From assembly GCA_003573635.1 (NCBI GenBank), contig QUTJ01031795.1:1-19659 (forward strand): DNA of 19,659 nt. Reading direction: 5' to 3'. Under the pieces are notes generated by a model that had not been told where the DNA came from, ran no database searches, and saw only the letters and a program-made list of their open reading frames with translations. A program made the position numbers and the translations under genes. Below, piece by piece: positions 1-12,100 of this stretch. Source of the stretch: Goniomonas avonlea (lineage: Eukaryota > Cryptophyceae > Goniomonadida > Goniomonadaceae). Positions within the stretch are counted from its first letter, which is position 1, and each line of letters starts with the position of its first letter.

Positions 1-129
1 TGGTCGTCTGACAGTTCGGTTCGGTGCAAGCTGGCACCTGGCGTCTATTCGGCTCGTATTGCTGTCGTGTCTTTGGCAGTTGGCGCCGGAAGTGCTACCC
101 TGTCGATGACATATGATATCGCTGGTGCG
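1..129 (+). repeat. C-terminal half of a TIG-like unit cut by the window start
   Basis: The first codon is the conserved Trp of the unit, followed by the S-D-S-S-V-R-C-K strand (codons 4-10) and a final T-Y-D strand at codons 37-39. The N-terminal half, with the S-V-T-V core, must lie upstream. The array therefore continues beyond the window, and the number of TIG-like units given here is a minimum. Confidence 0.85.
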
Positions 130-3100
130 AGCTCACCCTTGGTATCCAACGGGCCAAAGACGGGTGCTTCGAGTGTCACTGTCGTTGGTTCCTCCTTCGG
201 TCCTCAGTCGTTCAGTGGTCGCGTTCGTGTGTCGACAACTGAGCTCGAAGCGACTTCGTGGGTTTCAGAAAGTACTGTGCGTTGCAAGCTCTCTCAAGGA
301 GGATGGCATGTCCGAGCTCTTGTTGGGACTGTCACGTCGCAGATTGGCAGTGCAACCTCGGCTTTCTCGTATGATCGGGCTGTTGGCAGTAGTGTTGTCA
401 GGACAAACATGCCCTCGACTGCATCGACTAGTGTGACTGTGCTTGGAGTGACCCTCTACGCCACCAACACAGCCTCGGCACGGTTTGGGGGGAGTGGGGT
501 CATCGCGACTAAGTGGGTGTCCTCGAGCGCTATGGCTCTCAAGGTAACCGCTGGTGCAACTCGCCTTATCCCTGTCAGCCTCACTGTTGCAGAGCGGAAC
601 GGTGTCCTATCCCTCACGCTTGCCGTTTCATTTGAAGCGCCACAGCCCAGCTCCATTATCCGGGCTAACGCCCCTGCCACGGGCGCTCTGAGCGTGACCC
701 TTATTGGTGTCAACGCTGGTCGTCATGAATACTGTGGCCGTGTTCGTGTTGGTGCCAGCGGAGTCGTCAAGACGCAATGGTCTTCGCAAACCTCGTTGCG
801 GTGCAAGGCAACTCTGTTTTCGAGGTTCTCACACCTCAGTGTTTTGACCGTGGGGCAGCAGCTTGGGAGCGTCACGATGCTTTTGTCGTATAACAGGAAC
901 ACGTTCAGCAGTGTCCTCCCCACCAATTCTGCCTCCACTGGAGCATCGAGCGTTACTGTCCTTGGTTCCAGCTTTGGCAGTGCCTTCAGCAGCCAGATGC
1001 GCGTGGGTGGCAGTGCTTGCATGGCGACGGCTTGGATTTCTGACAGCTCCCTCTGGACTAAGTCTTCGTCCCGCGTCCACGTTCTCCTCCCCGTGACCGT
1101 TTCTGTGTTCCCTAATGCCAACAGCCTCTCTGCGGCATGGACGGCGGACGGCCCGCGAATCAGCAGCCAGATCGTTACGAACGGACACGTCACTGGCGCC
1201 ATGAGCGTGACCGTGATTGGTCGGAACCACGGCTTTGCTGATCACTCCGCCGTGGCTCGCCACCACTTCGCTGGCACGTCTGTGGAATCCACATCCTGGG
1301 TTTCTGATAGTTCTGTTCGTTGCCGAGCGCCGGCGTACGCTTTTGGAGTTACCGTAGGGTTTGTGATCTCCGCAATCACGAGGACTGGCACCATCACGCA
1401 GTCCTTCTCTGCGGACGTGATTATCGTCATCGCCAGTAGTGCGATCCCCGTCAATGGACCGTCTACTGGGTCCGTCAGTGTCACAGTTGTTGGTGCCTTT
1501 GTTGGTATCTCCGACCACACAGAGCGTATCCGGATCGCAGGCAGCTCGTGCGAAAGTGCACACTGGTGGTCTGACAGTACAGTGCACTGCAAGTCTCCTC
1601 CCGCATCATTGAGAGTCGCGCGGAGCATCGTGGCAACCTCGAACGCGCAAGACAATACCTTAACTATAGGCTGGACCACTGCCCTGCCAGTGCTGTCTTC
1701 AGCTATTGCCATGAACGCCCCTTCGACAGGGACTTCCAGCGTCACAGTTATTGGTTCTGTTCTTGGTTTCAGGGATTCGCATAGGACTCGACTGCACGGC
1801 ACCGGCATGGAGAGCACGCTTTGGTTTTCAGAGAGCTCTGTTCTTTGCAAGAGACCCTCTGGTGTCGGGAGTCAACCAACCGCAATCTTTTCCGCAGGCC
1901 AGACGATTGGAAGTCTCAGCTTGGTGCAGTCCTTCGATGTTGCAATCTGTGGCGTGGTGGGAACGAACAGGCCGAGTACTGGCAGTTCCAGCGTGACCGT
2001 GATTGGCACCAACCTGGGTGGAGTTCCATACACAAACACGCTTCGGCTTGGGGCCACTCCGATGGGTGTGACTCTGTGGGTGTCTGAGACTGCAGTGCAA
2101 GGGAAATCGACCTCGGGGCTCAGAGCTGCTCTCTCCATCAGCTCGACTGTGTTGCGGCAGGTGGCGTCTTCGACACGCACAGTGAGCTACACAGCTCTCT
2201 CGCCGAGCAGTGTTGTGGCCACGAATGGGCCCGGAACTGGAGCGACGAGCGTGACCGTGGTTGGGTCAGGTGCGGGTGGGTTGATCTATACCGTCAGGGC
2301 ACGGCAGGGTGGCAGCGGTTGCCAGGCGACAGCTTGGGTGTCTGACAGCGCTCTGCGGTGTAGGTCGGCAGTGTGGGTGTGGGTGCAAGGCGCCCCTCCT
2401 TCAGTCCGTTTGACTGTTGGTCAGCAAGTCGGGACCTCGACCCGCGCTTTCACCAGTAACTTGTCCCCAGTCATGGGCAGTAGCATTCAACGCCAGAACA
2501 GTGCCACATCTGGCGCTGTCAGTGTCACCGTTGTCGGCTCCAACCTTCGATCCCGTCCCTACAGTGACCATGCGCGAGTTGGGGTTACAGGGGGCATGAT
2601 TACTTTGTGGACAGCGGATTCTTCTGTGCGATGCAAGACGTCCTTGGGTGCATCGCGGACGCACACCGTGCAGGTCACATCCCACACCGTGTACGATTCG
2701 CTCACCCGCGCCTTCACTTTTGTTGAAGCCGTCATGAGCTCGGTCGTCGTTGCCAACACACCGTCGACTGGGTCTGCAAGCGTCACTGTTCTAGGCCGCA
2801 ATGTTGGCCCAGCTGACTACACTGGCCGCGTGCGGGTCAGTGGCAGCCTTTGCGAGACGACTCGTTGGAACTCCGAGAGTGCACTGCGATGCAAGCCCGC
2901 TGCTGGAGTGCTCAGCGCCCTTTGCGTCGCTGCCACATCTGCCCAGTTGCATGTTGGATCCTTGGCGTCGGTGTGGACGGCGCAGGTCGCCGCTCCGAGC
3001 TCAGCCACCGCGAACAACTCTCCTTCAACGGGGGCCTTCAGTGTCACGGTGGTGGGGTCCAGCTTGGCGAGGCCCGTGTATTCCGGCATTCTTCGTCTCC

Positions 3101-6100
3101 AAGGCACTTCGTGCGAGTCGACGGTGTGGGTGTCGGAAAGCGCAGTACGATGCAAGACCTCCAGGGGCGTTGGCCCTGCGCTGCGGACTGCGGTCACCGT
3201 TGCTCGTGTGCCTCTCGATACAACAATGTCCACGCTCTCCTACGATTCCGGCAACCAAGGCCCATCGTCGGTGCAAAGGAGCAATGCTGCGGCAACTGGA
3301 GCAACCAGTGTGACCGTGGTGGGGAGCAATATGGGCGGTGCTGCGAGGAGTGTACGTGTGCGGGTGGCTGGGACGGCCGCCCAGAATACACTGTGGACGT
3401 CCGACAGCGCTGTGCGCTGCAAACACACGCCTTCCGCACGCGCATCTCGACAACTGGTCGTGACCTCGGGTTGGCGTACCGGCACCACCACCGCCGCTCT
3501 CAGCTACACCGGCCCGACATCCAGCAGCCTGACGCGTGGCAACTCGCCGACAACTGCATCGACCAGCGTGACAGTCGTGGGGGCCAGTTTGGGTGGGAAG
3601 CGTGATCGCTCTTCGCGCTTGCGCGTGGGTGGCACCCGAGACGTAGCGTCGCTCTGGACGTCCGACTCTGCTGTGCGATGTAAAACGTCTCACGGCCTGA
3701 TCGGGCACAGTCGCTGTGCCGGTGTCACTGTGGCTCAACAAGTCGGTTCCATCACCTCGGCGTTCACTATCAACGTGGTCCCTGTCGCTGTGAGCAGCAT
3801 CGTCAAGGCCAACGGTCCGGCGACAAGCTCAGTAAGCGTCACAGTTGTGGGGTCCCAGCTGGCACAGGCAAGCTCCAGTCTCCGGGCTCGTCTTGGCAGG
3901 TCCGGGTGCGCCGTCTCTGCGTGGGTCTCACAGACATCTCTCCACTGCAAGACACCATCCAGCGTCAGAGGTGGACTGAGTGTCATGTTGACGGCGAACT
4001 TGCAGGCTGGCACAATGTTGGCCGGGTGGACCTCCGATCTGCAGACAAGCGGCGTCGTCCACAGCAACGCTCCTGCCACTGGCGCAGCCAGCGTCACTGT
4101 GGTTGGCTCCAGCGTGTTCAGACAGTCCAAGAGCAGTCGGGTCCGCGTTGGTGGAAGTGCGTTGGAGGTCACTTCGTGGACTTCGGACAGCTCGCTCCGG
4201 GGCAAGCAGGCCCATTCGCTCGGGCCAGCGCTGTGGGTGGGTGTCAGCCTTGCCCAACAAGTCGCCAGTATGACAACCACCGTGTCCATCGGCGTGAGCA
4301 TTGGCGGAAGCTCCGTTGTGGTTGTGAACATGGCGACGACAGCCGCTGCCAGTGTCACCGTTGTGGGCAGCAACTTCGGCGCTGAAATCGCCACGAGTCG
4401 GGCGCGTATGAGCGGCAGCGTCGGCGAGTCTTCCGTGTGGACCTCCGATAGCAGCCTGCAGCTCAAGTCTCCTCGCGGTCAGCTCAGCGCTCGCGAGTTG
4501 GTGGTTACCGCGGGGCTGCACGGCACTGCGACCCTTGCGTTCTCGCATAATCACCTCCTGCCGAGCTCGACTGTGGTTGGCAATGCAGCAAGCACCGGCG
4601 CCATGAGCGTCACCGTGGTGGGGACCAACCTGGGTGGTCGACAGAACACGCTCAAGACTCGGATCGCTGGCTCGGCCCTCATGAGCACCGAATGGAACTC
4701 CGAGAGCTCGTTGCGGTGCAAGACTGACCGAGCGCGACTCGGCTATGGTCTTGCGGTTGGTGCGACAGTGGCTCCTTTCAGACTGACGCTCACCGCAGCG
4801 TTCACCACCAACGTTGTCCCGTTCACTCTCAGCACGGCTGTGAGGGCAAACACGCCTGCCACTGGAGCAGCGAGCGTCACGATAGTCGGCTCCAACGTCG
4901 CAGGGGCAGACTACAGCTCGCTCCCGCGCCTTGGAGGAAGCGCTGGTCAAGGCACCCGATGGGTCTCTGAGACCGCGCTCCGGTGCAAGTCTCACGCCGG
5001 TTCCCAGGGAATCCTCTCCACCGTCTCGACCGTCGGGAACGCCGTGGGCACGCTTCTGTCTGCGTTCACCATCGATGTGAGCGCTGGTAACTACCTCATT
5101 CTGCCCAACGGCCCGGCCACGGGTGCAGCGAGCGTTACGGTTATCGGAGCAAATGCAGGTGCTTCCCGATTCAGTGGTAGCGTCCGGGTGCAAGGAACCT
5201 CGACCCATGCGACCAGGTGGACGGCTGACAGCTCTGTTGTCTGTAGGGCGTCGAACAGTGTTGGCCCGCAGCTTTCCGTGGCCGTCTCCACAAGCCGGCA
5301 GTTCCGTAGTCTCAGTGCGGCCTTCACCGCCGTGGCGTCAGCTCCGAGCTCTCTGGTTCGCACCAACGGGCCGGCGACCGGGGCGACGAGTGTGACTGTG
5401 ATTGGCTCCAACGCGGGCATCGTGGGTTACAGCATCCGTGTCCGCACGGCCCGCACCACGCATGAGGTGACAATGTGGGTGTCGGACAGTGCTATTCTCA
5501 GCAGGGCTAGCGCACGCAATGGTGACCTTCTCTCGATGAGTCTGACAGTGCTGCGACCAGTGGGCACCGCGACACAGCTCATCTCGTTCGACCTGGGCTA
5601 TTCCAGCGGCAGTAGCGTTGTTCAAGGAAACGTACCGACCACTGGATGCAGCAGCGTGACGGTTCTTGGTCGCAGTTTTGGCACGGCAGGCTACAGTGGC
5701 CGGCCGCGCGTCGCGAGAACCGGAGGCGAGGCCACCCTCTGGACTTCGGAATCGTCTGTTCTGGCCAAGACCTCCACTGGCGTCGCAGGTCGCTCGCCCT
5801 GGGTCGTGTCAGTCTCGCGTCGTCGTGGCACCCTCACGAATTCCGTGAGCTTCGAAGCTCCTACGGTCAGCAGCACGTCCTCCTCCAACGCGCCGAGCAC
5901 TGGAGGCACAACGGTCACGCTTGTGGGCGCTGGCTTGTCCCATGTCACAAGCCTCACCCCGCGCGCGCGGCTGGGCGGCACCGCTGCGCAGGTGACGATA
6001 TGGTTGTCTGAAAGTGGCCTCAAGTGCAAGGTTGCGGCCCGCCGTATCCGGGCACAGGCCCCCGTGATCAGTCTGCAACGTCAGTTCGGGAAGACCCTCG

Positions 6101-9100
6101 GTCGAGTGTTTACCACGGACATCGAGCCCATGGTGTGCAGCAGCATCATCAAAGCCAACATGGCCACCACCGGCTCGACCAGTGTCACGCTTGTTGGCCA
6201 CAACTTGGCGACTTTTAACTACTCGCCTGTGGCCCGCCTGGGAGGCACAGGGTGCGAGGTCTCGCAGTGGACGGCGCACACCTCAATGCGCTGCAAGCCT
6301 ATCTCCGTCCTGGAAAACGTGCGCGCCCTGGCTCTGTCGCTGGCCTTGGCACCCGGTACGTTCACCTCCACGTGGACCACAGACTTGCTGGTCCCGAGCA
6401 ATGCGGTGGCGACCAACAGGCCAGCGACGGCCTCCGCGAGTGTCACCGTGCTTGGTCGAAACCTTGGCGGTTTTGAGAACTCTCAGATGCTCCGTCTGGG
6501 CCGCACCGGATGCAGCGCGTCCAGGTGGCAGTCCGACTCCTCCTTACTGTGCAAGCCGGCTGCGGCAGTGTTCGGCCAGCTGTCGCTTGCTGTAACCTCG
6601 ACCGCGCGACTCGTCTCGCTCTCGCGCGTCTTTTCCTTGGATGTCGCGAGCGCTGCGGGATTGAGCATTGCGGCCAACTCTGCTGCCACGGGTGCCATGA
6701 GTGTGACCGTGATCGGTCTTAACGCTGGCCTTCGACGTTACTCAGGGCGTAGCCGCGTTCGTGGAACCGCTGTCGCTGAGACAACGTGGACCTCGGACTC
6801 GGCTGTCACGTGCAAGATTGCACTCGGTGTTCGAACAAGCAGTCCTGTTGCCGGCACCGTCGGCGTCCAGACGGGGACCCTGTTGGCTGTGATCTCGTTC
6901 CAAGCCATCGTCATCAGCAGTGCTGTGACCACGCGTGCCGCCAGCACAGGCGCGACGAGCGTCACTGTTTGTGGAAAGAACCTCGGCAACGCAGAGGTGA
7001 GCCAGCGAGTGAGGATCTCCGGCACCGGAGCAATGCAGTCAGGTTGGGTGTCTGACTCCTCCGTACTCTGCAAGCTAAGTTCAGGTCTCCTTGACTTCAG
7101 CCCGCGCATGGCAGCAACGGCTGGCCTGCAAGCAGGGAGCGTAATTTCTGGGTTCACAGCGAACATCGCGTCGTTGCTGCCGAGCAGCGCTGTGCGTACC
7201 AACGCGCCTTCCACCGGTTCGGCGAGCGTGACGGTTGTTGGCTCCAACATCGGGGTGGCGGACTACAGTGTCCGGCCCCGGGTGCCTGCGACCGCCAGTG
7301 ACACGACCTGGTGGACGTCGCAGACGTCTTTGACCTGCAAGGGCTCTTCGAGTGTGGGCGCTGGGCTAGCTCTCGCGCTTACCGTGACTCGCCGTCAGCT
7401 GGCCACGCTCACCCTCGCTTTCTCTGTCCATGTGGGCGTTGGAAGCTCGGTTCTCAGGACAAACAGGCCTTCCACTGGCGCGGCGAGCGTGACTGTCGTA
7501 GGCACCAGCCTTGGTCGCTCTGCTAAATCAGCCCGGGTTCGCCTTGGTCTTACCATGGCGGAGTCCACAGTCTGGGCGTCGGAAAGCTCCCTGATCTGCA
7601 GAAGCTTGTATGGCGCCGGCGCTTCTCTGTCGGGCATTGTGACAATCTGGCGGCAATCTGGGACTCTCACCCACAGCAACTCGTTTGACGTCGGAGGTGC
7701 CGGTCTCTCAGGCGTGCTTGCTGCCAACCATCCTGCGACTGGTGCGAGCAGCGTAACCGTTGTTGGGTTCAACCTGGGCCCATTCGACTTCAGCCCGCGC
7801 ATGCGCATCAAGGTCAACGGCCTCCCCGCCACTTTCTGGTTCGCCGACAGTTCGATTCGTGGTATGACCAGCGCTGGAGTCAGGTCCGCTGTGAGTGCAA
7901 TCGCGACGGCTGGGATCCAGGTGGGCACACTCAAGCTTGCCTTGAGCTACAACGCGCCCACCCCCAGCTCCCCCATGCGATCCAACGCACCCGGCACTGG
8001 GGCCGCAATGGTGACGGTCATTGGAGAGATGCTGGGCTCACGTGATCACAGCAATCGCGTGCGGGTCGGCCTTAGTGGCACCATGGTAACCACCTGGGTG
8101 TCGTCGTCCTCTCTGCAGTGCAAACCTCCGTCCGGGCTGCTGACTCGCAACCTGCGTGTGGTGGTTTCCGTCGCCGAGCAGCGCGGCTCACTGTCTGCGG
8201 CCTTCACCCTTGATTTCGCGGCGCTGGCCGTCAGCTCTGCTGTCATGTCCAACAGCCCCGCGACGGGTGCGACCAGTGTCACCGTCGTGGCAGCCAACGC
8301 CCCTCCGGTGCAGCACTCCATCTGCTCGCGGCTAGGGCGCACGGTCGCGCACGCCACGCGGTGGACTTCCGAGAGCTCTGTTCGATGCAGGGTTGCCTCC
8401 ACTGTTGGGGGCGCACGCTACGTACACGTCACTGCCGGCCTGCGGTTTGCCACTCTCGCCGGTGCTTGGTCAGCCAACATCCCCGGTGTCTTGTCCGTGA
8501 GGTCTCCCAACACACCCACAACGGGCTCAGCGAGCGTGACGGTTGTGGGCTTCAACTTCGGAGTGCCGTCCCTCAGCCCCCGCCCGAGTGCGGGACGCTC
8601 CGCCGCAGCCGCGTCTGTTTGGACCTCCGACAGCGCGCTGCGGTGCAAGCCAGTGTCAGCCGCCGGCGCCGCGTTCACCCGCGTGACCGTTTCTCGGCAA
8701 GTCGGCACCGCTGCGTCGCCGCTCACCCTCGACATGCAAGGGCTTGCGGCCAGCAGCGTGCTGCCGACTAACGCGGCGCCAACAGCTGCCACGAGCGTCA
8801 CGATTGTTGGACAGAGGTTCGGCACGGCGCAAGTGACTGCGCGCGCTCGTCTTGGTCTCACGGTGGGGGCCACCACTCGCTGGACCTCGGACTCCGCCAT
8901 CACTCTCCGTGTGTCCTCAGGCTCTCGTTTCGCCTGGGTCCACACCACGTCGGTGGTGGGTGAAGTAGGCACCGGCGTGGCCAGCATTACGTACGGCTCT
9001 GCCCAAATGAGCTCTGCCGTCCGAAGCAACACGCCGACCACGGGGGCCACCAGCGTCACCGTCGTCGGCCACAGTTTCGGCGAATCGCACTACTCTGGAC

Positions 9101-12100
9101 GCCTGGTCATCGGCGGCTCTGCCGGTGTTGTCACTGCCTGGAGGTCGCTCACTTCTCTGCTGTCCAAGACATCTACCGCGCTGCTGTCCCGCGGCCTCAG
9201 CATCCGGGCCACAGTCTTGCATCAAGGCCACACCTTGACTGCGGCATTCACAGTCAACTTCGCACCCGTGACAGCGAGCAGCGCTGTCCGTGCTAACGTC
9301 CCCTCTTCCGGTGCTGTTAGTGTCACCGTGGTCGGCCTGGCTGCGAGCGAGTCTCACTCTTCTCCCCAGGTGCGGCTCGGCCGCTCGGCCTGCCACAGGA
9401 CCTCATGGACCTCGGAGTCCTCAGTTCGCTGCAAGTCCGCTGTGGTTGTCTTCAAGGGCCACGACATCATGGTTTCCGTCCAGGGTTCCCGAGGCACCCT
9501 CCAGGGGGCCTTCTCCGCGGACGCCGCCACCCCCAGCAGTGTGGTTGTGTCCAACGTCCCCGCCACAGGCGGACTATCAGTCACGCTGGTTGCACTCGGG
9601 ATGGGCACAACATTGGCAGCCACTACTGACACACGTCTGGGCCGCACTGCGTGGGAGGCGACCAAGTGGGTGTCTGCCAGCGCCCTCAGGTGCAGGGTGT
9701 CCAGCGGCGTTGGTGGGCTCAACTTGTGTGCGCTCTCCGTCGGCAGCCAGGCTGCTTCGCAGACGCGGGTGCTCTCGTTTGACTTGCGGATCACGTCACT
9801 CAGAGCCACCAATGCTCCTCCCACAGGTGCCGCCAGTGTCACCATCCTGGGCTTCCATATGGGCCAGGAACATTATTCCGCAACCAGCCGCTTGGGCAGC
9901 ACACTTGCCGAAGCCGTGCAGTGGGTGTCCACGAGCTCCATCGTCAGCAAGACTGCCGCTGCTCCTGTCGCCTACGTGACCGTCAGCGTAACCTCTGCCA
10001 TCCAGCGCGCCAGCATCACTCGAACCATGTCCTACCTCCGCCCGACTGTGAGCTCCCTTGTCGCGTCGAACGTGCCCGCCACAGGCGGCACAAGCGTCAC
10101 GGTCGTGGGGTCCAGCCTCGGGACAACGAGCGTGTGCGTTCGCTTGAGCCGGACTGGGTGCGAAGTCACGTCTTGGTCTTCAGCCACTTCCATCCGCGCC
10201 AAGCTGCCGTCGGGCCCTCTCCGCTCTCCGGCTTGTACTGCGTCTGTGGCGTTGCTGGCTGGCACTCTTTCGTCGGCCATCTCCTTCACGCTGCCTTGGG
10301 CCAGTGGTGCTGTCGTTTCCAACGGTCCTGGCACTGGTGGGGCGAGTGTCACTCTGATTGGCGCATTCCTTGGGGACAGGCAGCGGTCCGCTCGAGCGGT
10401 TGTTGGTCGCACGCTTGCCGAGGTCTCGACGTGGGTGTCAGACACTGCCACGCGGTGCAAGAGCAGCGCTGGCGGCAACACTCGCTGGTCGGTCTCTGTT
10501 ACGTCAGTCCTGAGGCTGGCCACTGTCTCGAATGCGTTCTCGTTTGCTGCTCCCATCGTGAGCGGCACCATGGTGTCGAACGGCGCTGCGTCAGGCGCAA
10601 ACACCCTCACTGTCCTGGGGCAACTGCTCTCGTCCCACGTGAGACCGACCCCTGGTGTACGTGTGGGCGACTCCGCGTGCGACGTGACCGCCTGGGTTTC
10701 CTCGACCTCCATCCGCGGCAAGACCTCGGATGGTGTCCAACTCAAGCACTCGGTGGCTGTCAGCATGTGGGCGCGCGTCAGCACCATTTCCTCCGTGTTC
10801 AGCTACGATCCTGGACTGCCCAGCCGTCTCCACTTCGCAGCCTTGGCCTCGAGTGGGTACGGCGGCGCGCCCTTCCTCGTTCAGCCGGGCGTGTACATTC
10901 ACGATCGCGGCGGCTCGACTGTGCTCATTGACAACTCCACAGTCGTCTCCGTCACCGCCAAAACCGCGGCTGGCGCTGTCGTGGCTCTGCAGGGCGCGAC
11001 GTCGGTCATGTCCATCAATGGTCTGGTCCAGTTCACCGATCTGAAGCACAACAAGGCGGAGTTCCTGACTCTCTACTTCGACAGCCTGGGCCTCGTCAGC
11101 ACCCTGCAGACCATCACCATCAACGTGGGTGGTTCAGCGCGTGTCAACATCACCACACCGGCGGCCAACGCAACTGGCGGCGTGCCCTTCGGCCAGCAGC
11201 CCGTCGTTGAACTCTTGGACCTTGGCTACAACTTGGTGTCTGGCGATAGCGGAACGGTGGTGACCGTCACCGGTGCCAACGCGTCGGCGGCTGCCTGGGG
11301 CATCAATCCCAACGCATCTCGCGCCGTCGCTACTGCATCAGCGGGCATCGTGCGATTCGCAGGCGTCCTGTACATGCGGGCCGAGACTGTCACTCTCGTA
11401 TTCAACGGCACCGGGCTGATCCCGGCCATGCACAACCTCACCGTGCTCGTCGGGCCGCCAACGCAACTTGGGCTGGTGCAGGTCCCCGGCGGGACCATCA
11501 CAGGAGGCTCCGCGTTCCCAACGCCAGCTCGCGTGGCTGTGCAGGACGCTGGCGGCAACGACCTCAAGACGGAGGCGTTGCCCACTCCGCGCACGGTGAC
11601 CGCCACATTCGCCGCTGCGCCAGGCTGGAACCCTGCGAATGTCTCGGTCCCTCCAGCGGCGTCCTTGACCGGCTCGGTGACGGTCCAGGTGATCAACGGT
11701 GCTGCAGTCTTCGCTGATCTCGCTATCGACCTCATCGGGTCTGGGTACGTGATTGCCTTCTCGTCTGCGGGCGTCACGTCCGTGTCAACGGCGCCGCTCA
11801 CAGTCGTTCTCGGGCCTCCAGCGACTCTTCGAGTTCTCGTGCAGCCGTCTGGAGGCGCGGCTGGCACCGCGTTACCGACACAACCGTTGGTGGGACTGGT
11901 AGACAGAGGGGGCAACGCCATCTCTGGAGCCGCCTCCGGCAGGACGGTCACGGCTTCGATCCTCTCGTCGAGCAACACGGAGGGCGCCACCCTGTTCGGC
12001 TCTCTCACCTCGACGATGTTCGAGAGCAGCACCACTGCAACCACTGTGGCGCAGTTTACCAATCTGTACGTGGACAGGGCCGGCTTCTTCCAGCTCCAGT

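Larger units (their letters stand above)
1..10812 (+). repeat. Array of 41 complete plus one partial TIG/IPT-like Ig units (protein residues 1-3604)
   Basis: Each unit runs: S-S-x-V-x-x-N-x-P-x-T-G-A, S-V-T-V-V-G, a variable loop, R-x-R-x-G-G-T, W-x-S-D-S-S-x-x-C-K, a variable V-T-V strand, then A-F-S-Y-D. This resembles IPT/TIG domains, whose C-terminal half often carries a C-k-x-P-like strand. The S-V-T cores start at bases 172, 430, 691, 949, 1204, 1477, 1738, 1990, 2248, 2521, 2779, 3040, 3307, 3565, 3835, 4090, 4351, 4606, 4873, 5131, 5389, 5653, 5911, 6181, 6439, 6700, 6958, 7225, 7486, 7750, 8008, 8275, 8533, 8794, 9052, 9319, 9577, 9835, 10093, 10345 and 10603. The mean step is 86.9 residues. 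The Trp is present in every unit. Core variants include T-V-T-L (5911), M-V-T-V (8008) and T-L-T-V (10603). Units are well diverged, so this is an old array. Family assignment is by eye and may be a TIG relative rather than a strict member. Confidence 0.8.

Noticed and set aside
3928-5208. A 426-codon open frame on the - strand, with many other antisense frames showing a periodic T-T-V-T-L pattern
   Set aside because: The periodicity mirrors the sense repeat: the DNA for S-V-T-V-V is close to its own reverse complement (GTCAC/GTGAC), so the opposite strand also reads V-T every unit. GC-rich DNA has few antisense stops. These frames start and stop without regard to domain borders.
130-10812. 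Assembly artefact or very recent tandem duplication
   Set aside because: The units and the nine-unit blocks differ at many positions in both DNA and protein, so they are not collapsed or copied reads. Long reads would still be needed to confirm the copy number.
9921-10931. A 336-codon + strand frame overlapping the main one in another register
   Set aside because: Its translation is rich in Arg, His and Cys with no domain signature, runs across the end of the TIG-like array, and is entirely inside the giant frame. It is a shadow.
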